Assembly (NCBI RefSeq): GCF_024054565.1
Contig: NZ_JAMXLR010000020.1
Location: forward strand, 158,648-222,647
Reading direction: 5' to 3'
Length of the DNA: 64,000 nt
Source of the DNA: Aeoliella straminimaris
Lineage (GTDB): Bacteria; Planctomycetota; Planctomycetia; Pirellulales; Lacipirellulaceae
The number at the start of each line of letters is the position of its first letter. The first letter of the stretch is position 1. This document shows positions 44,401-52,690 of the stretch, piece after piece. The translations under genes and the position numbers were made by a program. Below the pieces are notes generated by a model. It had not been told where the DNA came from and ran no database searches. It saw only the letters and a list, made by a program, of their open reading frames with translations.

Positions 44401-45322
44401 TTCGGGTGCCAATCAAACGCTGCTCGGCGATGACTCCAGCGGAACCGTGTCGGCCACTTCCTGGCCGACACTCAACACCAACGGTGGCGACATGCAGATG
44501 CGGATCCTGCTCGACACCACCGGTGGAGCGGGTAACTATCAAGCAGAGTTTCTTGCCAAGCTGCCAACGGACCTGGAGTACACCACAGTCGCAGGTCCGG
44601 TAAGCCTGTTGAACGAGAGCATTGGCGCTGTAGGGTTTGCTGTCTCACAAAGCGACGTCATAGGCGACGTCGACTTTTTTCGTCTGCTACGCAGCGGCGA
44701 TGCACCGGCCGACCCCGAAGCCCTATTAGTGGAAGGCGACCTTCATCTCAGCTCCGGCGCTACCCTCCAATTGGATATCACGAATCCTGGCAGTTATGAA
44801 CGGGTATCCGTAGCCGGCAGTTTTATCGCCGAAGGCGCTGTCGAGATCCAACTTACGGAGGATGCCTCGCCGCTTTCGGCTGGCGACACGTTCGACCTGT
44901 TCGACTTCAACGTGTTAACTGGCGTTTTCGAGTCGCTTTCGCTTCCTGAATTGCAGCCTGGTCTGATCTGGGACAACTCCCGCATCCTAACCGAAGGTAT
45001 TGCAGAGGTCGTCGTAGGCTTGTCGGGCGACTACAACGGAGACGGTACGGTCAACCTCGCCGACTACACTGTATGGCGAAACTCTTTGGGGGCATCCGGA
45101 GCCGGATTGGTTGCCGACGGTAACGGCGACTTGCACGTCGATGCACTCGACTATCAGCTGTGGAGATCGCATTTCGGGCAACAACTCGGTGGACAACCGG
45201 GGCAAGTCGCGGGCATTCCAGAGCCTTCCGCTGGGTTGCTGGCCATTTTCTTCGGTATGCTGGGCATCCGCCAATCGGCGAGTTTGAACCAGAGATCGAT
45301 TTCTGTGGTTACTGGCGAGTAG
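41444..45322 (+). CDS. BNR-4 propeller protein (possible polysaccharide lyase) with autotransporter-like, dockerin-like and PEP-CTERM regions
   Basis: 1292 residues. A signal peptide (to LPSYGQ) precedes a seven-bladed-propeller BNR-4 domain at about 30-490, with DAHNVPVLGIDGEGYLHLAW, THNNPLLYSRS, YPHNMTYDSQGGLHASWTYR, TNHNLFYAYSPDDGVTW and HMGRPQIVFDDYNRAYVVY. The histidine/tyrosine pattern resembles BNR-4 polysaccharide lyases such as ulvan lyases, but catalysis is inferred. Beta-helical repeats follow (GGLTKQGTGTLRLSGTNTYS), then a jelly-roll-like domain shared with 34644-38783 (ERFGGPGSTPLNGAPPDTV, DWFAVGFLEGL), a dockerin-like pair (GDYNGDGTVNLADYTVW, DALDYQLWRSHFG) and a PEP-CTERM-type IPEPSAGLLAIFFG at 1258, with an unusually long tail after it. 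The rhamnosidase gene follows 63 nt later. Confidence 0.82.
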   Translation: MNVRPSRFAAYACMLAVVAVISSLPSYGQVDPLSFLQVVPITDNDPGTNELGRDRVSINSTPFKNESVVSAGNYQFTTFYREDGKLLVARRDLTAPTNDWDIRTTEFTSYNINDAHNVPVLGIDGEGYLHLAWGTHNNPLLYSRSTTPVTGGQALEFVGDTVGNGSAINTMTGANEAATTYPNFLRIPGTDDLLFNYRTGGSGNGTYRITHYDTSSTTWSWSNEDWIANTDSSGLTYNAYPHNMTYDSQGGLHASWTYRYNSSSPTGHSGFQTNHNLFYAYSPDDGVTWYKDVAGTVPYPTVIDELNSQIVVDIPEGSSLINTGTQAIDANDRPAIATWWAPLAYADTPDHRRQYMFVGNDGDDWFTSQLTHRRSDPNTPVPESQLGANHMGRPQIVFDDYNRAYVVYKDNDNGGGVTLAYSQAESRDDWEFIQLTTDNLGYYEPTIDRDRWNTDRQLHILLQTIDGSSSNGGSPMSILEWDAAAAMGRVLKWTGSESTTWDTSAVNFSDLGAASTFEEFDNVTFDDSTAATDVQLSGGIDAGKVVIDSTQSFSFLGSGSLQSGSLSVVGGGSLTLATSGNSYAGPTRVSNATLTITGNANDMVSTIIAADGGTVVMDATDATSMASSFEVWPTGTLEVGTPTSSGNVFPTSPTAIINDGLIRVYQSANLQRVSGQGRIEVASSTTRLQDNGSFDGIISIASGATALSESTDGVGSASARVRVDEGGQLRLTSSGVYQQRFDLSADGGGSGALQIDSGLNVTLADTVTLGTNATTVNIAEGAMTTVDRPVSGPGGLTKQGTGTLRLSGTNTYSGPTVVEAGTLIVDTVTGAGDTRVQSGAVLETGAVVQGSLSVDGGALLRVIPYSATNNGVIYEERFGGPGSTPLNGAPPDTVSSGQVWSAHASIMSNAEGISISGGSSATLPLTVEDGYEYTLDANFQNVTGDSDWFAVGFLEGLMDGGADNGNRFIGDPTTGKAWMLFRGDNFSGANQTLLGDDSSGTVSATSWPTLNTNGGDMQMRILLDTTGGAGNYQAEFLAKLPTDLEYTTVAGPVSLLNESIGAVGFAVSQSDVIGDVDFFRLLRSGDAPADPEALLVEGDLHLSSGATLQLDITNPGSYERVSVAGSFIAEGAVEIQLTEDASPLSAGDTFDLFDFNVLTGVFESLSLPELQPGLIWDNSRILTEGIAEVVVGLSGDYNGDGTVNLADYTVWRNSLGASGAGLVADGNGDLHVDALDYQLWRSHFGQQLGGQPGQVAGIPEPSAGLLAIFFGMLGIRQSASLNQRSISVVTGE

Positions 45323-45385
45323 ACTGCAGCATTGTATCGATGAAGGAATTGATCTTGGCGGTGCACTGAAGGTGATAGGTTCAGC

Positions 45386-47617
45386 ATGAGATTTTCGACA
45401 TACTTCGCCCCGATCTCGTTGGCACTGGCACTTTCAGTCGCCAATCCGGGGTTAGCCGAAGAATCGCCCGCCAATGCCTCGACTCCGCCGGCTCCTTCAG
45501 GATTGTCTTGCGAGTTCTTGAGGTCGCCGGAGCGCACCGTGATTTACGATCCGGAACCCGAGTTTGCCTGGCGATGCGGAGCGGGTTTCAACGCCTACGC
45601 TCAATCGGCCTATCGAATAAAGCTGCAGAGGACTGACTTGCCCGAACAGGATCCTCAGACGTTACTTTGGGATTCGGGCCGTGTCGCAAGCGACCAATCA
45701 ATCAACATCAAATACGGCGGGTCCCCCCTTGCCGCCGGTGGTCGCTATGAGTGGCGCGTGCAGTCCTGGAATTCTCAAGGCGAGCCATCCGCCTGGTCAG
45801 ACCCGCAAGCGTTTAAGATGGCTGATGAGCCCAGTCCTCTTGCCACTTCGCGTTATGAAGTTGAAGCTTCGGCGGAGTCGCCCACTCGTGTCGTTGAGTT
45901 GGAGGCGGGCGAGTACCTGGCCGACTTTGGCCGGTCGGCCTTTGGTTTTCTGAAGTTGCGATTTCCGACAACTACTCGCGAGTCCCACACCCTCAGCGTG
46001 CGTTTTGGCGAGAAGCTGAAGAATGGCCACATCGACCACCACCCGGGCGGATCGATTCGTTCCTACCTGGTCAAGGTGCAGGTGCCCAAGGGGACCACCG
46101 AGTTCACCATCCGTCCCCCGCTAGACGATCGCAACACCAGTGGCAGCGCGATCCGACTTCCCGAATCCGTCGGCGTCGTGGCCCCGTTTCGTTATGCCGA
46201 AGTATCCGGACTACCGACGCCGCTCGAGTCGACACACCTCGATCGCGTCCGCTTCGACTATCCTTTTGACGAATCGGCTTCTTCCTTCGATTCCTCCGAC
46301 GACACGTTGAATGCCATCTGGCAGCTCTGCAAGTACTCCATCCGTGCGACGACATTCTGTGGCGTCTATATCGATGGGGATCGGGAACGCATCCCCTACG
46401 AGGCGGACGCCTACATCAATCAGTTGTGCCATTACAATGTCGATAGCGAGTATGCATTGGCGCGTCACTCGCATGAATACCTGCTGCACCACCCGACTTG
46501 GCCAACCGAATGGAAACAGCATTCGATCCTCATGGCTTGGGAAGACTTTTTGTACACGGGGAACTCCGAGTCGATGCAGCACCATTACAACCTGCTTCGC
46601 CGTGAGAAATTGCTGTTATTCGCTGAGCGGCCAGATGGTTTGTTGGATACTTCGGAAGAAGGGTTTCGCGATATCGTCGACTGGCCTGCTGGTGAGCGAG
46701 ACCATTACGACATGTGCGACGTTAATACGGTGGTGAACGCCTTTCACTATGCGACCTTGATTCGCATGTCCAGCATTGCAGAAGTGCTCGGCAAGTCGGA
46801 GGATAGCGAGCTCTTCGAGCGGAAGGCGGAGTCCCTTAAACTTGAGTTTAATCGGCAATTCTGGGACGAGGAGCGAGGTCTCTATGTTGATGGATTAGGC
46901 AGCCAACATTGCTCGCTTCATGCCAACTTATTCCCTCTGGCATTCGACCTGGTGCCTGTCGATCGGGTCGACTCCGTCGTCGCATTCCTCGAAGCGCAAG
47001 GCATGCGCTGCAGCGTGTACCCCGCTCAGTACCTTTTGGAAGGGCTCTACACGAATGATCAGTCCGAGCAGGCGTTGAGTTTACTGTGCTCCAAGAAGAA
47101 ACGCAGTTGGTACAACATGATTCGGGCCGGTTCTACCATCACGCTCGAGGCATGGGACCGAGAGTACAAACCCAATCTCGATTGGAATCACGCATGGGGA
47201 GCGGCGCCCGCCAATCTGATACCAAGATACTTGGTAGGTGTGCGACCGGTTGAGCCTGGCTTCCGCAAGTTCGTCGTGCAGCCGCGCCCCGGTTCGTTGG
47301 AATCGTTTTCCGCGAAAGTGCCCAGCATCCGCGGCGCCATCGAAGTCAGTTATTCTGCATCCGGCGATGGCTACAAGTTGAAAGTAGCCGTACCAGGCAA
47401 TTCGACTGCCCGAGTCGGCCTGCCACTGCTGGCAGGCAAGCCACCTGTGCATGTCACGCACAACGGGAAGCCCATAGAACTCCGCTCGGAAGGCCAGCAT
47501 TGCTGGATTGAGGAGGTAGCGCCGGGCACGCATGTTTTCGATGCCTCTCTCACGGCTCCGCAAGCGTCCCAAGTCTTGAGGACTCGAACCTTGAATCTAC
47601 TGACAAAGAATCGCTAA
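45386..47617 (+). CDS. Exported alpha-L-rhamnosidase, GH78 family
   Basis: 743 residues with a signal peptide (to GLA, residue 24). An N-terminal Fn3-like/bacterial rhamnosidase domain (PEFAWRCGAGFNAYAQSAYR, YEWRVQSWNSQGEPSAWSDP) and a concanavalin-like domain (EYLADFGRSAFGFLKLRF, LSVRFGEKLKNG) precede the (alpha/alpha)6 catalytic barrel from about 295. The signature TTFCGVYIDGDRERIPYEAD (322-341) holds catalytic acidic residues; WNHAWGAAPANLIPRYLVGV and the C-terminal beta domain (GFRKFVVQPRPG) are also typical. It releases terminal L-rhamnose from polysaccharides or glycosides. It has no PEP-CTERM tail, so it is likely periplasmic. Pairing with the BNR-4 protein suggests use of rhamnose-rich polymers. 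Confidence 0.93.
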   Translation: MRFSTYFAPISLALALSVANPGLAEESPANASTPPAPSGLSCEFLRSPERTVIYDPEPEFAWRCGAGFNAYAQSAYRIKLQRTDLPEQDPQTLLWDSGRVASDQSINIKYGGSPLAAGGRYEWRVQSWNSQGEPSAWSDPQAFKMADEPSPLATSRYEVEASAESPTRVVELEAGEYLADFGRSAFGFLKLRFPTTTRESHTLSVRFGEKLKNGHIDHHPGGSIRSYLVKVQVPKGTTEFTIRPPLDDRNTSGSAIRLPESVGVVAPFRYAEVSGLPTPLESTHLDRVRFDYPFDESASSFDSSDDTLNAIWQLCKYSIRATTFCGVYIDGDRERIPYEADAYINQLCHYNVDSEYALARHSHEYLLHHPTWPTEWKQHSILMAWEDFLYTGNSESMQHHYNLLRREKLLLFAERPDGLLDTSEEGFRDIVDWPAGERDHYDMCDVNTVVNAFHYATLIRMSSIAEVLGKSEDSELFERKAESLKLEFNRQFWDEERGLYVDGLGSQHCSLHANLFPLAFDLVPVDRVDSVVAFLEAQGMRCSVYPAQYLLEGLYTNDQSEQALSLLCSKKKRSWYNMIRAGSTITLEAWDREYKPNLDWNHAWGAAPANLIPRYLVGVRPVEPGFRKFVVQPRPGSLESFSAKVPSIRGAIEVSYSASGDGYKLKVAVPGNSTARVGLPLLAGKPPVHVTHNGKPIELRSEGQHCWIEEVAPGTHVFDASLTAPQASQVLRTRTLNLLTKNR

Positions 47618-48131
47618 GCCTTTCGTAGGTGCTTGGACAAGCAGGGTTTCTTGTTTCCCTTATCACAGACTTGGTCGTTTTGCACACACCAGGCGTGCAC
47701 TGACCAGCTCCCACCGACAGTACGAGTTGTTTCGTTAAGCTCTGAATCACCGATTGGCCAGCCACGCGTAAGTGTAGCCACGCCCCGACTTCAAGCATCG
47801 GCGGAAGACCCCGAGGCGCAGCTCATCTCGGCAGATTCGAGAAGCTCGGAACCTACCTCGGTTCCAAGCCCTGCGCTGCGAATTCCTGGTGATCCAACTC
47901 CTCGAGGGGCAACCTCACGGATACATAAAGATTGGCCGATGGAGCGCCCGTCGCTGATTCGTTGGCAGCCAACCTGTATGCCCACCGCGCAGTTCGAGCG
48001 ACGATGCGACCTGGACAGAAGGCTTTCTCGACTCGGCACGTCGATTGCTCGGTTCTGCTGTCTTACTTATGGACCCAGTCGCGCCGCGCGCGATTCGCAA
48101 ACCCTCAGCACATCGACAAGGAGAAAACCCT
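47618..48131. other. Intergenic region without recognised gene
   Basis: About 514 nt between two plus-strand genes. Short frames are unconvincing on both strands. No terminator with a T-run was found. The only structure noticed is GGAACC / GGTTCC at about 47849-47865. Confidence 0.4.
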
Positions 48132-48698
48132 ATGGCCACCCCATCCCTCCAAGGCAAGTCCATCGCCTTTCTCGCCACCGATGGCGTCGAACAAGTTGAA
48201 CTCACCCAGCCGTGGGAGCAAATCAAAGCGGCCGGCGCCAAGGTCACGTTGGTATCGCTCGAATCGGGCCAGATCCAGGGCGTCCACCACGAGAAACAGG
48301 GTGACAAGTTCGACGTCGACGCCGTTGTTGATGATGTCAGCGCTGAACAGTTCGATGGCCTGGTGCTCCCCGGTGGTGTGTTCAATCCCGATGCGCTCCG
48401 CGTGAACGAAACGGCCGTTGACTTTGTCCGCGACTTTTTCAAGCAGCACAAACCGGTCGCCGCAATCTGCCACGGCCCCTGGATGCTGGTCGAAGCGAAC
48501 GTAGTCGAAGGTCGCAAAGTGACCAGCTGGCCGAGCGTGAAAACCGACCTGAGAAACGCCGGTGCCGAGTGGGTCGACCAAGAATGCGTCTGCGACGAAG
48601 GGCTCGTGACCAGTCGCAATCCTGACGATCTCCCCGCCTTCTGCAGCAAGGCGATCGAAGAATTTGCCGAAGGCAAGCACGCCCAGCAGACGGTGTGA
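48132..48698 (+). CDS. DJ-1/PfpI-family type 1 glutamine amidotransferase-like protein
   Basis: 188 residues from ATG 48132, with AAGGAG upstream. It has the flavodoxin-like fold of the PfpI/YhbO group: IAFLATDGVEQVELTQPW with Glu20, FDGLVLPGGVFNPDALR, and the nucleophile elbow AAICHGPWMLVEA (Cys113-His114). Known members act as general stress proteins, glyoxalase/deglycase-like enzymes or peptidases. The exact activity cannot be assigned. It appears monocistronic. Confidence 0.92.
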   Translation: MATPSLQGKSIAFLATDGVEQVELTQPWEQIKAAGAKVTLVSLESGQIQGVHHEKQGDKFDVDAVVDDVSAEQFDGLVLPGGVFNPDALRVNETAVDFVRDFFKQHKPVAAICHGPWMLVEANVVEGRKVTSWPSVKTDLRNAGAEWVDQECVCDEGLVTSRNPDDLPAFCSKAIEEFAEGKHAQQTV

Positions 48699-48782
48699 TA
48701 GGGCTGGCGAGCTGTTAGACGATGCTTCGCGACTTTTGCCGCCGCCCCACACGCGGGTGGGGCGGCGGCCACGGTGCTCTCC

Positions 48783-49121
48783 ATGGAACTGGAGTACAGG
48801 TTGTGGCGTGCAGCTAAGCATGTTGAGTCGCCGGCGTCGGACGTAAACGACGTGGTCCGATTTCAAAACTACTGGAAGGCTGGCGATCGAACCAAGGAGA
48901 AGCTGCGCGCCCAGCAAGCGATCCAACGAACCATCCTCAAAGACGAGCAAGTTGTATTTCAGCAAGAGGAAACCAACTCCATCGAAATCGACGCGGTGGT
49001 TGAAGCACTGGAAGCCACTCGAAATCCAACTCGGATGGAGATCGCAGTAACCAGCGGAGTGCCGCTATGGTCTACTGACTTCTACGTTTTCGCGGCAACG
49101 CGAGAACTTTCGCGTGTATGA
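48783..49121 (+). CDS. Hypothetical small protein, doubtful
   Basis: About 112 codons from ATG 48783 (MELEYRLWRAAKHVESPASD). The first 80 residues have a plausible charged, helical composition, but there is no ribosome site, no recognised family and an odd tail. A long antisense frame spans the same bases. It may be spurious; it is listed only because it has protein-like content. Confidence 0.25.
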   Translation: MELEYRLWRAAKHVESPASDVNDVVRFQNYWKAGDRTKEKLRAQQAIQRTILKDEQVVFQQEETNSIEIDAVVEALEATRNPTRMEIAVTSGVPLWSTDFYVFAATRELSRV

Positions 49122-49694
49122 AACTCGCTGTTGAAACGGCCGTTTGGAGTGGTCTAATGGGGTTGCGTGGCAATCCATGCGCGTCGGCTGTTGGGTAACT
49201 CGGTGGCCGGGGGTTCGAATCGATAAGCTGTTGGTGAGAGCCTCGTGCTGGAGATCGCCCTGGCTGGCCGCCAGCGCTGAATGGCAGAGCGAATTCCCCC
49301 CATCGTCGTTATTGAAGGGGTTTTGGTCGTTTTGGCGTGCGTGGGGGGACAAAACCCTTGGGGTTTTCGTGATGGCGGATTTTGTAACTCGTTTGCTTGC
49401 AGCAGGTTAGGAAATTGGGAGGCGCCAAATCGGCTGGAGTTTTGGTGCCTAAAATCGTACGTCGTATTGGTGTCCCAAAACCCTCAAGAATCTCCGGTCA
49501 ACCGCATTCGACGCCAGCAGTAGACTGAACTCGGCACCGACCAATGGTCCTGCGGATCCGAGGACGAGCCGGCCCACTGGATGTTCCCTTTTTTCCGACC
49601 TTTCATCGAATGCGTTTGCTCTGGTGTTACGATCCAAATTCGGCCATAACGTTACCCCCCCAAATGACTCTCTCCCACGCGGTGCTCGGTATCG
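49122..49694. other. Intergenic region with tRNA-like fragment
   Basis: About 570 nt with no convincing gene. Near 49152-49164 a D-arm-like GAGTGGTCTAATG and near 49210-49219 a T-loop-like GGGTTCGAATC occur at tRNA-like spacing, but the T stem does not pair and no acceptor stem or CCA is present. At best it is a decayed Ser/Leu-type tRNA. Confidence 0.3.
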
Positions 49695-50309
49695 ATGGCT
49701 CGAACAGGCAAACCTTCGGCTGGACTTCACTTCACGCATGCAATTCGTGCCGTGTGCGAGGATATGACTCGCCGGGTGGAGTTGCTGTCGCACATCGATA
49801 TGAGTCGTGTGGCGGTGGGGTTTTGTCAGGCCCGAAAGCGGGTGCCGCACGGTCTGCAAGCATCGCTGACACCACTGCGGTTCGAGAACGGAGCACGGGA
49901 CAGCCTGGTGCGGGGGCGGCGATACACATGCCAGTCGATTTTCGACCCTAGCGGCCGGGAGTATTTGTACCTGCTGAACTTCTATCTGCCGCGATTCTTG
50001 GATCACTCGCTGGGCGAGAAGCTCACGACCATCGTGCACGAACTGTGGCACATCAGTGAGAAGTTTGACGGCGATCTGAGGCGACACGAGGGGCGATGCT
50101 ACGTGCACGGGCCGTCGCAACGGGAGTTCGACCGCACGGCGTCGAGGCTGGCCGGCGAGTGGTTGGCTAGCGAGCCGCCGACCGAGTTGTACGCCTTCCT
50201 GCGGTACAACTTTCGCGACTTGGTGAAACATTTCGGGCAGGTGTACGGCGAACGCTACCCGGTGCCGAAGCTGGTGGCAGCCAGGGGGCCAACGAAGGAA
50301 GCGTGCTAG
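49695..50309 (+). CDS. Putative zinc metallopeptidase (HExxH)
   Basis: 204 residues from ATG 49695; ATG 49764 (MTRRVELLSH) is another possible start and neither has a strong ribosome site. The core GEKLTTIVHELWHISEKFDG contains HExxH (His115, Glu116, His119), with nearby histidines in RRHEGRCYVHG as candidate third ligands. The family resembles the putative metallopeptidase/SprT-like group. No signal peptide was seen, so it is probably cytoplasmic. Substrate unknown. Its end lies close to, or overlaps, the start region of the next gene. Confidence 0.7.
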   Translation: MARTGKPSAGLHFTHAIRAVCEDMTRRVELLSHIDMSRVAVGFCQARKRVPHGLQASLTPLRFENGARDSLVRGRRYTCQSIFDPSGREYLYLLNFYLPRFLDHSLGEKLTTIVHELWHISEKFDGDLRRHEGRCYVHGPSQREFDRTASRLAGEWLASEPPTELYAFLRYNFRDLVKHFGQVYGERYPVPKLVAARGPTKEAC

Positions 50310-50482
50310 CAAGTCTGGTGTTGACCGGCGGCGGCGAGCTTCCTAATGTGCGTAGCGAATTGTCTTTTCAACAGGTCAAGCCAAACCTTTGGCCGCGGCA
50401 ATCGCCCTGCTTCGCGACAACGCGAAACTGGCTGCGATATCGCCATGGCAGAAAGACTCGCTTGACGAATCACTTATCTGAA

Positions 50483-51379
50483 TTGGGAATCGTACGGTTG
50501 GCTAGTTCGCACTTAGCCTCGATCACAGTGTTGCTGTTGCTGTTGTCCAGCGGCGCAGGTTGTCAATCGATTGGCGACACCGGCAATCTGACGAGCGACT
50601 CGCTGCTCAAGGCGGCCGAAGCCTCGCCCGACGCCGTGACGCTCGACATCTACTGGGCGCGAACCACGCTGGACGACATGGAGTTCGGCTCGCGTTTGTG
50701 GAAGTCGGTGCAGGAGGATCGCATTCCGGTGGAGCTGCGTTGCCGGCTGGCCAATGAAGGGCTACGGGCAGGCGTGGTGAGTGGTACGCCGTGCGCGGAG
50801 CTCGTGGAGCTGCTGAATCCCAGCGGTGTGGATCTCGACACCGCCGAGGAACAGTCGGGCATGCTGTCGGCCAAACCGGCCCAAGTCACTCGGCGGTTGA
50901 AACAACTGCGGCCCGGCAAACGGCTCGAATTGCAGGCTGGCGAGGTGGTGCCGACTTTCACCCTGTTGCGGGGAGGCGCGTCGGGCCTGGTTGGCAAGGC
51001 ATTCTCCGATGCCCAGGGAATGTACGCCGTAGAAATCGGCCAGCCGACCGGCGGCCAGGTGAGCCTGGAGCTGCTGCCCGAACTGCACCATGGCCAGCCG
51101 CAGATGAAGTACGTAAACCCCGGGCCGGGCATGGTCGTGGCGCAGCTGCGTCGGGAGGTGGAAGTTTTTGCCGAACTGAAAACCACCGTGGATCTATCGC
51201 CCGGCGAGATGCTGGTGGTCACCAGCCTGCCGGGCAGCAAGCACCGGCTGGGATCGCTGCTACACCATACGCTGTCGGACGAATCTCCCGAGCAGAAATA
51301 CCTGCTTCTGCGTCTATCGCAACTGCCTCACACGGCCGTTCTGGCCGCTGACGAGAACGACGCCTGGCCCTGGAAATAG
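50483..51379 (+). CDS. Lipoprotein of unknown function
   Basis: About 298 residues if translation begins at TTG 50483; the frame is open to a GTG at 50303, and TTG 50498 is also possible, with no ATG available. A hydrophobic stretch (ASITVLLLLLSSGAGC|QS) ends in a lipobox cysteine. The rest is a mixed alpha/beta domain (LDIYWARTTLDDMEFGSRLW, IPVELRCRLANEGLRAGVVS, VEVFAELKTTVDLSPGEMLV) with no family I recognise. It is found upstream of the aldolase gene. The start site is the weak point. Confidence 0.7.
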   Translation: MGIVRLASSHLASITVLLLLLSSGAGCQSIGDTGNLTSDSLLKAAEASPDAVTLDIYWARTTLDDMEFGSRLWKSVQEDRIPVELRCRLANEGLRAGVVSGTPCAELVELLNPSGVDLDTAEEQSGMLSAKPAQVTRRLKQLRPGKRLELQAGEVVPTFTLLRGGASGLVGKAFSDAQGMYAVEIGQPTGGQVSLELLPELHHGQPQMKYVNPGPGMVVAQLRREVEVFAELKTTVDLSPGEMLVVTSLPGSKHRLGSLLHHTLSDESPEQKYLLLRLSQLPHTAVLAADENDAWPWK

Positions 51380-51459
51380 CCGGCCAGTATGTGCGTTTTG
51401 GCCCATGTGCGCGCGCTCTGACATGGCTTTGGACCCTCCCCCGTGTCTGATCCGCGCGC

Positions 51460-51465
51460 TACAAT
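51460..51465 (+). promoter_or_regulatory. Possible -10 element upstream of aldolase gene
   Basis: TACAAT lies 51 nt before the aldolase ATG at 51517. No acceptable -35 at 16-18 nt was found, so this is weak. Confidence 0.25.
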
Positions 51466-51516
51466 GCGTACTCCTGCAGGCTAATGTCTAACCTACCTCA
51501 CATGAGGAGCCCTATC

Positions 51517-52560
51517 ATGCCACTTGTACCAATGCGTTTGTTGCTGGACCATGCCGCCGAGAATGACTACGGCCTGGCCGCGTTTAATGTGAACAACATG
51601 GAACAGATTCAGGCCATCATGGAAGCGGCCGAAGAGACCAACTCGCCGGTAATCGTGCAAGCTTCGCGCGGTGCCCGCAAGTACTCGCAGGATGCTTACC
51701 TGAAGCATCTGATGCTGGCCGCTGCCGAACTGTATCCGAACATCCCTATCGTGATGCACCAAGATCACGGTAATAGCCCCGATACGTGCCAAAGCGCGAT
51801 CGACAACGGCTTCACCAGCGTGATGATGGATGGCAGCTTGAAGGAAGATGGAAGCACGCCCGCCGATTACGACTACAACGTCAAAGTCACCAAGGAAGTC
51901 ACCGAAGCCGCCCACAAGCAAGGCGTGAGCGTCGAGGGTGAACTGGGCTGCCTGGGTTCGCTCGAGACCGGTGGTGGTGAGCAGGAAGATGGCCACGGAG
52001 CTACCGAAGCTCTGTCGCGCGATCAACTGCTGACCGATCCGGACGAAGCCGAGCGGTTTGTCGCCGAGACCGGCGTCGACGCCCTGGCCGTGGCCATCGG
52101 CACCAGCCACGGTGCTTACAAGTTCACCAAGAAGCCCACCGGCGAAGTGCTGGCCATGGATCGCATCGAAGAGATCCACAAGCGTCTGCCCAATTGCCAT
52201 CTGGTGATGCACGGTTCGAGCAGCGTTCCGCAAGAACTGCAGGACATCATCAACAAGTACGGTGGTGCCATGAAGCAGACCTACGGTGTGCCTGTCGAAG
52301 AGATTCAGAAGGGCATCAAGCACGGTGTGCGTAAGGTGAACGTCGATACCGACAACCGTATGGCCATCACCGGCGCCATCCGCAAGGTGTTCGCCGAGAC
52401 GCCTGAGAAGTTCGATCCGCGTGACTACCTGAAGCCGGCCCGCGAAGCGATGAAGCAAGTCTGCATCGCCCGCATGACCGCCTTCGGTCAAGCTGGTTGG
52501 GCCGACAAGATCAAGCCGGTTTCGATCGACAAGTTCACCAGCTTCTACGCTGCTGTTTAG
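51517..52560 (+). CDS. fba: Class II fructose-bisphosphate aldolase
   Basis: 347 residues from ATG 51517, with AGGAG at 51505; an upstream in-frame ATG at 51484 is less well placed. It is a class II, zinc-dependent aldolase of the Calvin-cycle subtype by length and sequence: [30 protein letters not shown] (Asp83 and zinc ligand His84), [23 protein letters not shown] and VMHGSSSVP (zinc histidines), and [12 protein letters not shown]. It interconverts fructose-1,6-bisphosphate and the triose phosphates in glycolysis/gluconeogenesis. A very strong terminator follows, so it is probably a highly expressed single gene. Confidence 0.96.
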   Translation: MPLVPMRLLLDHAAENDYGLAAFNVNNMEQIQAIMEAAEETNSPVIVQASRGARKYSQDAYLKHLMLAAAELYPNIPIVMHQDHGNSPDTCQSAIDNGFTSVMMDGSLKEDGSTPADYDYNVKVTKEVTEAAHKQGVSVEGELGCLGSLETGGGEQEDGHGATEALSRDQLLTDPDEAERFVAETGVDALAVAIGTSHGAYKFTKKPTGEVLAMDRIEEIHKRLPNCHLVMHGSSSVPQELQDIINKYGGAMKQTYGVPVEEIQKGIKHGVRKVNVDTDNRMAITGAIRKVFAETPEKFDPRDYLKPAREAMKQVCIARMTAFGQAGWADKIKPVSIDKFTSFYAAV

Positions 52561-52585
52561 TCGAACAACCAAGTGCAAAACAGGA

Positions 52586-52628
52586 CAGCCGGTGCCCCAC
52601 GGGGGCGCCGGCTGTTTTTTTGTTTTTG
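52586..52628 (+). terminator. Strong Rho-independent terminator of the aldolase gene
   Basis: CAGCCGGTGCCCC, loop ACG, GGGGCGCCGGCTG, then TTTTTTTGTTTTT: a 13-bp near-perfect GC-rich stem with a long T-run, 25 nt after the stop. Confidence 0.95.
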
Positions 52629-52690
52629 GACACTCGTGTGGTAGAATGTGGGCAGGAGCACCACCGAAGCCCGGCGCTGGCTGGCCTTGA

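Noticed and set aside
48105..48965. Minus-strand frame of 286 codons opposite the DJ-1/PfpI-like gene
   Set aside because: The plus-strand gene has a ribosome site and a clear nucleophile motif; the antisense frame has none.
49144..49235. tRNA gene of Ser/Leu type
   Set aside because: D-arm- and T-loop-like words are present, but the T stem and acceptor stem do not pair; at most a decayed copy.
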